A DNA stretch of 64,000 nucleotides from an uncultured Pleomorphomonas sp. (lineage in GTDB: Bacteria; Pseudomonadota; Alphaproteobacteria; Rhizobiales; Pleomorphomonadaceae), in assembly GCA_937868725.1 (NCBI GenBank), contig CALMMQ010000053.1:1-64000 (forward strand), read 5' to 3'. The translations under genes were made by a program, and so were the position numbers. Of this stretch, positions 18,554 to 26,397 are shown piece after piece; positions within the stretch are counted from its first letter, which is position 1, and each line of letters opens with the position of its first letter. Below the pieces are notes generated by a model. It was not told the DNA's origin. It worked only from the letters and a program-made list of their open reading frames with translations, and ran no database searches.

Positions 18554-19065
18554 TTGCGGCCCTCCGGGCTGGCAGGACCGCAGGCTTCGACCAGCACGGC
18601 CCGGCTGTCGGTCAGTTCGGCTCGGCGGGCCCCGAGATCGTCGCGGCGCTGGCTGCAGATCTGCAGCGCCTCGGTATCGTCCTTGGCCACGGAGGCGCAC
18701 AGCGCGTCGGCCTCCTTCGCCATCTCATCGAGATGCAACAGCGTCTTGTCGATGTCGGCGATCTCCTTGGTGGCCGCCGCGCAGTCCTTGCGGAAGTCGC
18801 CGTGACGGATGCGGGCGATGCGCAGATCGATCTGGAAGGCCAGCCGCTTCATATCCTCGATGGTGCTCAGCAGTTCCTCGATCTTGGCGTAGAGATCGGC
18901 GTTGCGCGTCGCGCTTTCCTGCTGCAGCTGGCGCACGGCATCGAACTCCGAGCCGGTCGCCGCCGATTGGGCCGCCGCCGGCCAGGCCAGCGCCAGGCAG
19001 CACAACCCGCCAGCCCCGAACAGCCGCGCCAGCATCGTTGGCACGGACAAGCACTTTGAAATCAC
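18550..19065 (-). CDS. Unknown exported coiled-coil protein, first gene of the envelope operon
   Basis: The 171-residue product starts at GTG 19065 behind GGGGGA and has a signal sequence ending near WPAAAQSA. The mature protein is helical and charged, with four cysteines (KDCAAA, ALCASV, QICSQ, EACGP). Its style resembles the next gene, and the two may interact or share origin. No family is recognised. It heads a five-gene chain with overlaps or tiny gaps down to 15639. Confidence 0.73.
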   Translation of the reverse strand: MISKCLSVPTMLARLFGAGGLCCLALAWPAAAQSAATGSEFDAVRQLQQESATRNADLYAKIEELLSTIEDMKRLAFQIDLRIARIRHGDFRKDCAAATKEIADIDKTLLHLDEMAKEADALCASVAKDDTEALQICSQRRDDLGARRAELTDSRAVLVEACGPASPEGRK

Positions 19066-19542
19066 GGTGAGAGTCCCCCGAACGTCACAACCTGATACAA
19101 TTGGTAGTACAAATAAGTTTGTCTACTTTTGGTAGAGTAGCGACGAGCTTGGGGGATTTCAACCACGGCGATGCGAAACGCGACCAACAAGTATTAATGC
19201 GTAATCAATGCTCGTCGAATCGCCGGCCGCCGTAGCTGGCCGCCGTCCGTCGGCAGCCGCCGCCGATGCGGGAAAAGGCCGATCGGCCGGCCCGGCGCTC
19301 CTCTCAGCGATCGATTCTCGCCTTGCGTGTCCACATAAGTTGACCAACAAGTCAGCATTTGCCCCGATGCGTTCGGACCGGCAAGCGCCGGCTGGCTTTG
19401 CGCGTCTGAAATCGTACCAATTGCTCAATAAATTCGCAAAATTCCAGGGTGCTTGCTCAAGGACCGTTCTTGCTCTTCCGCGGTATTTGCCGCTTAATTC
19501 ATCAAATATCGCAAGGGTGAACAACCAGCCGGAGTTACGGTA
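19066..19542. other. Divergent intergenic region, no gene seen
   Basis: This 477-base gap separates the minus-strand envelope operon from the plus-strand Anbu operon and should hold both promoters. The part nearest the envelope operon (19080-19140) is A+T-richer than its surroundings. I see no convincing terminator, RNA gene or operator. Confidence 0.5.
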
Positions 19543-21021
19543 TTGCCTGCATTCGACGAGATGCACGGAACGGAAGGGGCGATCCGCTCCGCCTACAGAA
19601 CCATCAAATCCTGGCTCGACGCAAGCGACCCGGACAACCTCAAGCAGTTGCAGAAGGAAGCCGAGTTTCTGTTCCGGCGCGTCGGCATCACCTTCGCCGT
19701 CTACGGCGACGCAGAGGCCGAAGAGCGCATCATCCCCTTCGACATCGTGCCGCGCGTGCTGATGAACAGTGAGTGGACGCTGCTCAACCGTGGCCTGACC
19801 CAGCGCGTCACGGCGCTGAACCGCTTCCTCGCCGACGTCTACGGCGCCGGCGACATCGTCCGGGCCGGCATCGTCCCCGAAGACCTCGTCTATCAGAACC
19901 CGTCGTTCCGCCCCGAGATGGTCGGCGTCAAGCTGCCGAGCGACGTCTACGTCCAGATCGCCGGTATCGACGTCGTGCGCGTCGACGACAAGGACTTCTA
20001 TGTCCTCGAAGACAATGCCCGCACGCCCTCCGGCGTCTCCTACATGCTGGAGAACCGCGACGTGCAGATGCGGCTGTTCCCCGATCTCTTCGCCGAAACA
20101 CGCATTCAGCCGGTCGAGAACTACCCCGACGAGCTTCTGGCCTCGCTGATGTCGCTGGCCCCCAAATCGGCCCCCAAGGACCCGACGGTGGTGCTGATGA
20201 CGCCGGGCCCGCTCAACTCGGCCTATTACGAGCACTCGTTCCTGGCCGACAAGCTCGGCGTCGAACTGGTCGAGGGGCGCGATCTGTTCGTGCTCGACGA
20301 CGTCGTCTACATGCGCACCACCCACGGGCCGCAGCGCGTCGACGTTATCTATCGCCGCATCGACGACGACTTCATCGACCCCATGGTGTTCCGCCCCGAC
20401 TCGGTGCTCGGCGTCCCCGGCCTCGTCTCGGCCTACCGGGCCGGCAACGTCACCCTCGCCAACGCCATCGGCACCGGCGTCGCCGACGACAAGGCCATCT
20501 ACACCTACATGCCGGACATCGTGAAGTTCTACCTCGGCGAGGAACCGATCCTCAAGAACGTGCCGACCTGGCGCTGCCGCGAGCCGGACGCCCTCAAGTA
20601 CGTGCTCGAGCACCTGCCCGAACTGGTGGTCAAGGAAGTGGCCGGCTCGGGCGGCTATGGCATGCTGGTCGGCCCCAAGTCGACCAGGGAGCAGATCGAG
20701 ACCTTCCGCCGCAAGCTCGAAAGCCATCCCGACGGCTTCATCGCCCAGCCGACGCTGGCGCTGTCCACCTCGCCCACCTTCGTCAAGGAGGGCGTGGCGC
20801 CCCGCCACGTCGACCTCAGACCCTTCGTGCTGACCGGCGCCGACAAAGTGCGCATCGTGCCCGGCGGTCTCACCCGCGTCGCCCTCAAGGAAGGTTCGCT
20901 AGTGGTCAATTCCAGCCAGGGCGGCGGCACCAAGGACACCTGGGTCATCGCCGACCCGACGGAGGACGCCACGGCCGGCGCCCCGCACTCCGCCCCGTCG
21001 CAGTCGCAGTCTCAAGGATGA
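19543..21021 (+). CDS. Circularly permuted type-2 ATP-grasp protein, Anbu operon
   Basis: The 492-residue protein matches the circularly permuted ATP-grasp family throughout. The motifs RHVDLRPFVLTG, VPGGLTRVALKEGSLVVNSS and GGGTKDTWV are intact. Such enzymes form peptide or amide bonds with ATP, but the substrate here is unknown. Translation probably begins at TTG 19543, eight bases after GGAG; an in-frame ATG lies at 19561. It is the first of four genes in the standard Anbu order, with gaps of four bases to the next two genes. Confidence 0.92.
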   Translation: MPAFDEMHGTEGAIRSAYRTIKSWLDASDPDNLKQLQKEAEFLFRRVGITFAVYGDAEAEERIIPFDIVPRVLMNSEWTLLNRGLTQRVTALNRFLADVYGAGDIVRAGIVPEDLVYQNPSFRPEMVGVKLPSDVYVQIAGIDVVRVDDKDFYVLEDNARTPSGVSYMLENRDVQMRLFPDLFAETRIQPVENYPDELLASLMSLAPKSAPKDPTVVLMTPGPLNSAYYEHSFLADKLGVELVEGRDLFVLDDVVYMRTTHGPQRVDVIYRRIDDDFIDPMVFRPDSVLGVPGLVSAYRAGNVTLANAIGTGVADDKAIYTYMPDIVKFYLGEEPILKNVPTWRCREPDALKYVLEHLPELVVKEVAGSGGYGMLVGPKSTREQIETFRRKLESHPDGFIAQPTLALSTSPTFVKEGVAPRHVDLRPFVLTGADKVRIVPGGLTRVALKEGSLVVNSSQGGGTKDTWVIADPTEDATAGAPHSAPSQSQSQG

Positions 21022-21025
21022 CGCC

Positions 21026-21967
21026 ATGTTAAGCCGCCACGCCGACAACCTTTACTGGCTCGCCCGCTACGTCGAGCGCGCCGAGAACACCGCGCGGCTG
21101 ATCGAAGCGGCGACGCGCCTGTCCGCCACGCCCGTGCCCGGCTCCGACGGCCGCAACGAGTGGGAGATGGCCGTCGATGGCACCGGCACGCTGGCCAACT
21201 TCCGCGAGGCCTACGACAGCCCGACGCCGCGCAACGTCATCGACCATCTGGTGGTATCGGCCGCCAACCCCTCCTCCATCCGCTCCTGTCTCGACGTCGC
21301 CCGCACCAACGCCCGCTCGGTGCGCACGGCACTGACCATGGACATGTGGGAGACCATCAACTCCGGCTGGATGGAGACGCGCTCGGTCACCACCGCCAAC
21401 CTGACGCGGCAGGAGCTCTCCGACTACCTCGCCAAGGTCAAGGAAATCTCGCTGCGCTTCGACGGTTCGGCCTACCGCACCATGCTGCGCAACGACGCCT
21501 ACTACTTCCTGCGCCTCGGCACCTACATCGAGCGGGCCGACTTCACCGCCCGCGTGCTGGCGCTCAAGGCCCACGTCCTCGACCCCAAGCGGCCGTCGTC
21601 GGGGGGCTCGTTCGACTATTTCCAGTGGTCCTGGATCCTGCGTTCGGTGTCGGCGCTCACCTCCTACCACTGGGTTTATCGCGACAACCTCAAGCCCAAT
21701 CTGGTGGCTGAGTTCCTCATCCTCAGGGCCGAGATGCCACGCTCGCTGGTGTCGTGCTACGAGAACGTGTCGCTGTTTCTCGACAGCCTGTCGCGCGACT
21801 ATGGCCGCCAGGGCCCCAGCCAGCGCCAGGCCCGCACCATGCTGAGCCAGCTGCAGGGCACCACGCTCGACGAGCTGTTCGGCGTCGGTCTCGGCACCTA
21901 TCTCGACGGCTTCATGGCCGACAACGCCAATCTCGGCGGCATGATCGCCGATCAGTACCTGGGGTGA
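21026..21967 (+). CDS. Alpha-E domain protein, Anbu operon
   Basis: The 313-residue all-helical protein starts LSRHADNLYWLARYVERAENTARL, the signature of the alpha-E family (DUF403). It contains the repeated LRNDAYYFLRLGTYIERADFTARVL element. It has no known catalytic residues and is always found with ATP-grasp and transglutaminase partners. The gene begins four bases after the ATP-grasp stop and ends four bases before the transglutaminase-like gene. Confidence 0.93.
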   Translation: MLSRHADNLYWLARYVERAENTARLIEAATRLSATPVPGSDGRNEWEMAVDGTGTLANFREAYDSPTPRNVIDHLVVSAANPSSIRSCLDVARTNARSVRTALTMDMWETINSGWMETRSVTTANLTRQELSDYLAKVKEISLRFDGSAYRTMLRNDAYYFLRLGTYIERADFTARVLALKAHVLDPKRPSSGGSFDYFQWSWILRSVSALTSYHWVYRDNLKPNLVAEFLILRAEMPRSLVSCYENVSLFLDSLSRDYGRQGPSQRQARTMLSQLQGTTLDELFGVGLGTYLDGFMADNANLGGMIADQYLG

Positions 21968-21971
21968 CGGT

Positions 21972-22802
21972 ATGCGTCTCAGAATCCGCCACACCCTGAC
22001 CGCTCGTTTCGACGAGCCCGTCAGCCTCGTCCAGCGCTCGCTGCGCATGAGCCCGCGCACCTTCAACGGCCAGTACGTGCGCGCCTGGCGCATCGAAGTC
22101 GACCACGACTGCCGCCAGAACCGTTCGACCGACGCCTTCGGCAACACCACCCACGAGTTCACGCTCACCGGCGCCATCCGCGCCGTATCCATCGTGGCGG
22201 CCGGCGAAGTGGAGGTCGACGACACCGCCGGCGTGCTCAAGGGCACGCTCGGCGACCGCATGCCGCCAGCCGTCTACCTGCGCGAGACGCCGGCCACCGC
22301 CCTCGACGCCGACATCCGCGCGCTGGCCCGCGCCGCCCGCACCGGCAGCGACGGCAACGACCTCGACGCCTGCCACCGGCTGATGCACCTCATGCACGAG
22401 CGCATCGAACCGCAACCCGCCAGCCTCGACGAGCGCGTCAACGTCGGTGGCGCCACCGCCGCCGCATGCCTTGCCGCCGGCCAGGGCACACCGACGGCTA
22501 TCGCCCATCTGTTTGTCGCCGCTGCCCGCAGCCTGCTGATTCCGGCTCGCTACGTCTCCGGCTACATCTGTCGTGGCAGCGACCGCGACGCCGGCGATGC
22601 CGCCCATGCCTGGGCCGAAGCGCTCATTCCCGGCCTCGGCTGGGTCGGCTTCGATGCCGAGAACGACACCTGCCCAACCGACGCCTACATCCGTGTCGCC
22701 AGCGCCCTCGACCAATCGGGCGGGGCTTTCGTGCGCGGTGCCGACCGCGGCGGTCCGCCGACGCTGGAGGTCGCCATCACGGCCGAGCCGCTGGCCGTCT
22801 GA
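21972..22802 (+). CDS. Transglutaminase-like protein lacking the catalytic cysteine, Anbu operon
   Basis: The 276-residue protein has the bacterial transglutaminase N-terminal beta domain and core fold. The stretch AHLFVAAARSLLIPARYVSG, the histidine in HAWAEAL and the acidic residue in GWVGFDAEND are present. Where active relatives read GVCQDFAH, this protein reads GTPTAIAH, so the nucleophilic cysteine is replaced by proline. The nearest cysteine is eight residues earlier (AAACLAAG) and not in register. It may act as a binding subunit rather than a protease. Position and spacing place it in the Anbu operon. Confidence 0.9.
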   Translation: MRLRIRHTLTARFDEPVSLVQRSLRMSPRTFNGQYVRAWRIEVDHDCRQNRSTDAFGNTTHEFTLTGAIRAVSIVAAGEVEVDDTAGVLKGTLGDRMPPAVYLRETPATALDADIRALARAARTGSDGNDLDACHRLMHLMHERIEPQPASLDERVNVGGATAAACLAAGQGTPTAIAHLFVAAARSLLIPARYVSGYICRGSDRDAGDAAHAWAEALIPGLGWVGFDAENDTCPTDAYIRVASALDQSGGAFVRGADRGGPPTLEVAITAEPLAV

Positions 22803-22965
22803 CCGCGAGGCGGCGGCGCTGATCGCTGCAAACCCGAAGCTGTCCACGACCATACGCGGGTTGCCGTCTGGTCAAGAGCGTTTCGGCATGTTCTAACTGC
22901 TGCCGGTGGCGCGCCGTCAAGTGACGGCGCCGCTGGGCGAAAGACGAACCGGGCTGGAGGCAGGT

Positions 22966-23706
22966 ATGACTTATTGCGTTGGTATCCTCGTCAAGGAAGG
23001 CTTGACGATGATCGCCGATACCCGCACCAACGCCGGCCTCGACAACGTGTCGCAATACAAGAAGCTGCACATCTTCGAGCGTCCCGGCGACCGCATGGTG
23101 GCCGTCGCCACCGCCGGCAATCTGGCCATCACCCAGGCGGTGCTGTCGCTGCTCAATGAGGGCATCGAGGACAAGGAGACCGGCCGCAGCGAGACCATCT
23201 GGACGCAGCCGTCGATGTTCAAGACGGCGCAACTGGTCGGCCGCGCCATCCGCGAGGTCTACCGCATCGACGGCGAAGCGCTCGAACAGTCCAACGCCGG
23301 TTTCGAGGTGACCATGCTGGTCGGCGGTCAGGTGGCCAAGGGCCGCCTGCGCCTGTTCATGATCTACCGCCAGGGCAACTTCATCGAGGCCACCGAGGAC
23401 ACGCCGTTCCTGCAGATCGGCGAGCACAAGTACGGCAAGCCGATCCTCGACCGCGCCATCACCTTCACCACCGACCTGGTGCAGTCGACCAAGCTGGCGC
23501 TGATCTCGATGGATTCGACCATGCGGTCCAACCTCGGCGTCGGCATGCCCATCGACCTGGTGACGGTCAAGCGCGACGCCATCGCCCACGACATCCTGCA
23601 CCGCATCGAGCCGGGTGAACCCTATTTCCACGACCTGCGCGAGCGCTGGAGCGCCGCCCTGCGCGCCGCCCACCGCGCCATCCCCGACCCGCCCTACAAG
23701 CCGTGA
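22966..23706 (+). CDS. Anbu (BPH-like) ancestral proteasome beta-type peptidase
   Basis: The 246-residue cytosolic protein begins MTYCVGILVKEG, with threonine exposed after removal of methionine as in proteasome and HslV beta subunits. The conserved aspartate in IADTRTNAG and lysine in QYKKLH lie at the expected distances (17 and 32 from Thr1). The ATG at 22966 is chosen because it puts Thr at the N-terminus and has GGAGG upstream. Anbu forms open ring or helical assemblies in relatives, and its substrate is unknown. It follows the transglutaminase-like gene by 163 bases. Confidence 0.94.
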   Translation: MTYCVGILVKEGLTMIADTRTNAGLDNVSQYKKLHIFERPGDRMVAVATAGNLAITQAVLSLLNEGIEDKETGRSETIWTQPSMFKTAQLVGRAIREVYRIDGEALEQSNAGFEVTMLVGGQVAKGRLRLFMIYRQGNFIEATEDTPFLQIGEHKYGKPILDRAITFTTDLVQSTKLALISMDSTMRSNLGVGMPIDLVTVKRDAIAHDILHRIEPGEPYFHDLRERWSAALRAAHRAIPDPPYKP

Positions 23707-23796
23707 GGGAGTGGGGCAACAGCGTTTTGAGGCCCAGACCTGTGCCCGCTGGGACGCAAATGTCGCGTTCGTTCCTCCAGATCCGGACGATCCCCC

Positions 23797-24594
23797 TCAC
23801 CGCGCCGCCACGGCCACCCCGTCGGGATTGACGACGCTGGCGGCGAGGAAGACGCGGAATTCTTCTTCGGAGCCGTGGAAGACGTTGCGGTCGGCGTTGC
23901 CGCGGATGCCCCGCACCGCGCCGGTCGAGGTGTATTGCCAGAAGTGCCAGCGGCGGTTGCCATACTTCTCGTGCGGTTCGGCCGCCACCGACCGCACCCA
24001 CAGGGGATAGCTCTCGAAGGCCCCGACCAGCCGGTCGCGGTAGAAATCGACCGAGGTGTAGATGACCGGCCGCTTGCCGTAATAGGCTTGCACCGTGTCG
24101 AGGAAGGTCTGGATGTCGGCGTGGAGTTCGTCGGCCGGCGGCCGCTTGGTGCAGGTCGGCGAGGTCGGCGTCCACTCGATGTCGAGCACCGGCGGCAGGG
24201 CGTTCGCATCACGAGGCACGTTGCGAATGTACCAGGCCGCCTGCTCGGCGCCGGTGCGGCAATGGTACCAGAAGTGATAGGCGCCGCGCAGCACGCCGGC
24301 CCGGGCCGCGCCGTCGAAGTTGTCGCGGAAGCGCTCGTCCACCCGGTCGCCACCCTCGGTGGCCTTGATCCAGGCGAAGCGGATGTTGTCGTGCGCCACC
24401 GCCGGCCAGTCGACCGCCGCCTGGAAGTACGACACGTCGATGCCCTCGATGGCCTTGGCCGACGGCTGGCGGATCTCGAAGGTCGAGCGCGTCGGCGCGT
24501 GCCGTACCGGCTCGTCGTAGTCGAGCGACGAACAGCCGGCCAGAACCAGCGCCAGCAACCCCATCGCGCCCCGGCGCATCGTAGAAAGATCCAT
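23797..24594 (-). CDS. GH25 family muramidase lipoprotein
   Basis: The 265-residue product carries a lipoprotein signal (GLLALVLAGC). The glycoside hydrolase 25 domain spans about residues 45-250. GIDVSYFQ supplies the first catalytic-site aspartate and VLDIEW the DxE pair. AYHFWYHCRTGAEQAAWY is another hallmark. It should cleave the glycan strands of peptidoglycan or bind them from the outer membrane. The ATG at 24594 follows a G-rich stretch, with later in-frame ATGs possible. Confidence 0.9.
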   Translation of the reverse strand: MDLSTMRRGAMGLLALVLAGCSSLDYDEPVRHAPTRSTFEIRQPSAKAIEGIDVSYFQAAVDWPAVAHDNIRFAWIKATEGGDRVDERFRDNFDGAARAGVLRGAYHFWYHCRTGAEQAAWYIRNVPRDANALPPVLDIEWTPTSPTCTKRPPADELHADIQTFLDTVQAYYGKRPVIYTSVDFYRDRLVGAFESYPLWVRSVAAEPHEKYGNRRWHFWQYTSTGAVRGIRGNADRNVFHGSEEEFRVFLAASVVNPDGVAVAAR

Positions 24595-24671
24595 CACCGC
24601 CCCGACTGTCATTGTCCCGGCGGTATGGAATCACGAAACGGGGTGATTTGGCCAGAGGCCACAACCGCCGA

Positions 24672-25154
24672 TCAGAACGGCAGGTAGCCGTGCGCCCCGG
24701 CGACGGCGACGAAGATGGTCGGCAGTGACACCAGGCCGATGAAGCGTTGCCGGCCGACCATGCCCTCGAACACCGCCTCCGACCGCCCCTCCGCCCAGCG
24801 CTCGTTGCGCCGGTGCATGTAGAGCGGACCATAGCCGAAGCGCATGAACGCCTCGAAGGCCCAGACCAACACCATGGCGTGCAGATACCAGGAATGCGGG
24901 TCAAGAAAGCGCCACCACATGTCCATGGCCTGGATGAGGTAGACGCCGGTGATGCCGACGAGGACGATGTACCAGCGCATCCACTTGCCGAACGGGCTGT
25001 GCATGGCCTTGAACAGCTTGAGCCGCTCGCCCGGCGGCGCATGGCGGATGATGGCCGGGTGCAGAATGAAGGTGACGAAGAAGATGCCGCCGATCCACAG
25101 CGTGACGATCAGCACGTGGATGGCGCGGGCAACGGCGGGAATATCTGGCGGCAT
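24672..25154 (-). CDS. CopD-like integral membrane protein
   Basis: The roughly 160-residue product has four hydrophobic segments and histidines in or next to helices (RAIHVLIVTLWIGGIFF, HPAIIRHAPP, SWYLHAMVLVW). This pattern fits the CopD/DUF2269-type family of putative metal or haem membrane proteins. Substrate is unknown. The ATG at 25154 follows GAGGTCG; an in-frame ATG at 25199 would add a hydrophilic 15 residues. It is 77 bases upstream of the GH25 gene on the same strand. Confidence 0.75.
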   Translation of the reverse strand: MPPDIPAVARAIHVLIVTLWIGGIFFVTFILHPAIIRHAPPGERLKLFKAMHSPFGKWMRWYIVLVGITGVYLIQAMDMWWRFLDPHSWYLHAMVLVWAFEAFMRFGYGPLYMHRRNERWAEGRSEAVFEGMVGRQRFIGLVSLPTIFVAVAGAHGYLPF

Positions 25155-25341
25155 GGGCGACCTCGACGCTGGCCCATCGGCAGGGGACGGGTCCATCATG
25201 TTCGACTTTAGTCGTAGTCGAAGCTAGCAAGGGAAATTGCGTAGGCGTGGATGCCGACAAATTTGGAATGGCTTTGCTGCCCCCGAACGGCTGCCGCTGG
25301 TATCCTTGCGCCGATCACATCTGCCAACGGACGGAACATCC

Positions 25342-26391
25342 ATGCCAGCCCCCATCGCCCCGGACATCGTCGGCGCCATCGGCAACACCCCGCTCATCCG
25401 CCTGCGCGCCGCCTCCGAGGCCACCGGCTGCGACATTCTCGGCAAGGCCGAGTTCCTCAACCCCGGCCAGTCGGTCAAGGACCGGGCCGCCCTGTTCATC
25501 ATCCGCGACGCGCTGGCCCGCGGCGCGCTGCGGCCGGGCGGCACCATCGTCGAGGGCACGGCCGGCAACACCGGCATCGGCCTCGCCCTGGTCGGCAACG
25601 CCATGGGCTTCCGCACCGTCATCGTCATTCCCGAAACCCAGAGCGCCGAGAAGAAGGACGCGCTGCGCCTGCTCGGCGCCGAGCTCGTGGAAGTGCCGGC
25701 TGCCCCCTACCGCAACCCCAACAATTACATCCACGTGTCCGAGCGGCTGGCGGCGCGCCTGGCCGCCACCGAACCCAACGGCGCCCTCTGGGCCAACCAG
25801 TTCGACAATATCGCCAACCGCCAGGCTCACATCGACGGCACCGGGCCGGAAATCTGGCAGCAGACCGGCGGCCGCGTCGACGGCTTCACCTGCGCCGTCG
25901 GCTCCGGCGGCACGCTGGCCGGCGTCGCCATCGCCCTCAAGGGGCGCAATCCGGCCATCCGCATCGCCGCCGCCGATCCCCTCGGCGCCGCCATCTACAG
26001 CTGGGTGAAAACGGGCGAGCTCGCCGCCCATGGCAGCTCGGTCACCGAGGGCATCGGCCAGAACCGCGTCACCGCCAATCTCAGGGACGCCCCCATCGAC
26101 GATGCCTACGAAATCGCCGACGCCGAGGCGCTGACCATCCTGTTCGATCTCGTCGAGCACGAAGGTCTGTGCCTGGGGGGCTCCTCCGGCATCAACGTCG
26201 CCGGTGCCATCCGTCTCGCCCGCGACCTCGGGCCGGGGCACACCGTCGTCACCGTGCTCTGCGACTACGGCACGCGCTACCAGAGCAAGCTCTACAATCC
26301 GGCCTTCCTGGCCGCCAAGGGCCTGCCGGCCCCGCGCTGGCTGGCCGAGCCGCGCCGGACGCTGGAGGCGCCGTTCGTCGCCGTGCCGTGA
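25342..26391 (+). CDS. cysK: Cysteine synthase A (O-acetylserine sulfhydrylase)
   Basis: The 349-residue PLP enzyme makes cysteine from O-acetylserine and sulfide. The PLP lysine lies in NPGQSVKDRAA. The substrate loop is EGTAGNTGIGLAL, and the phosphate-binding loop is VGSGGTLAGV. It is about 30 residues longer than the E. coli enzyme because of inserted and C-terminal segments, as in many alphaproteobacterial CysK proteins. The ATG at 25342 starts directly before the conserved IGNTPLIRL region. It is convergent with nadE, with only six bases between stops. Confidence 0.92.
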   Translation: MPAPIAPDIVGAIGNTPLIRLRAASEATGCDILGKAEFLNPGQSVKDRAALFIIRDALARGALRPGGTIVEGTAGNTGIGLALVGNAMGFRTVIVIPETQSAEKKDALRLLGAELVEVPAAPYRNPNNYIHVSERLAARLAATEPNGALWANQFDNIANRQAHIDGTGPEIWQQTGGRVDGFTCAVGSGGTLAGVAIALKGRNPAIRIAAADPLGAAIYSWVKTGELAAHGSSVTEGIGQNRVTANLRDAPIDDAYEIADAEALTILFDLVEHEGLCLGGSSGINVAGAIRLARDLGPGHTVVTVLCDYGTRYQSKLYNPAFLAAKGLPAPRWLAEPRRTLEAPFVAVP

Positions 26392-26397
26392 GGCGCC

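Noticed and set aside
22870-22900. A fourth copy of the palindromic repeat before the Anbu gene
   Set aside because: Only a few bases (AGAGCG followed by a TTTC-like stretch) match and there is no inner palindrome.
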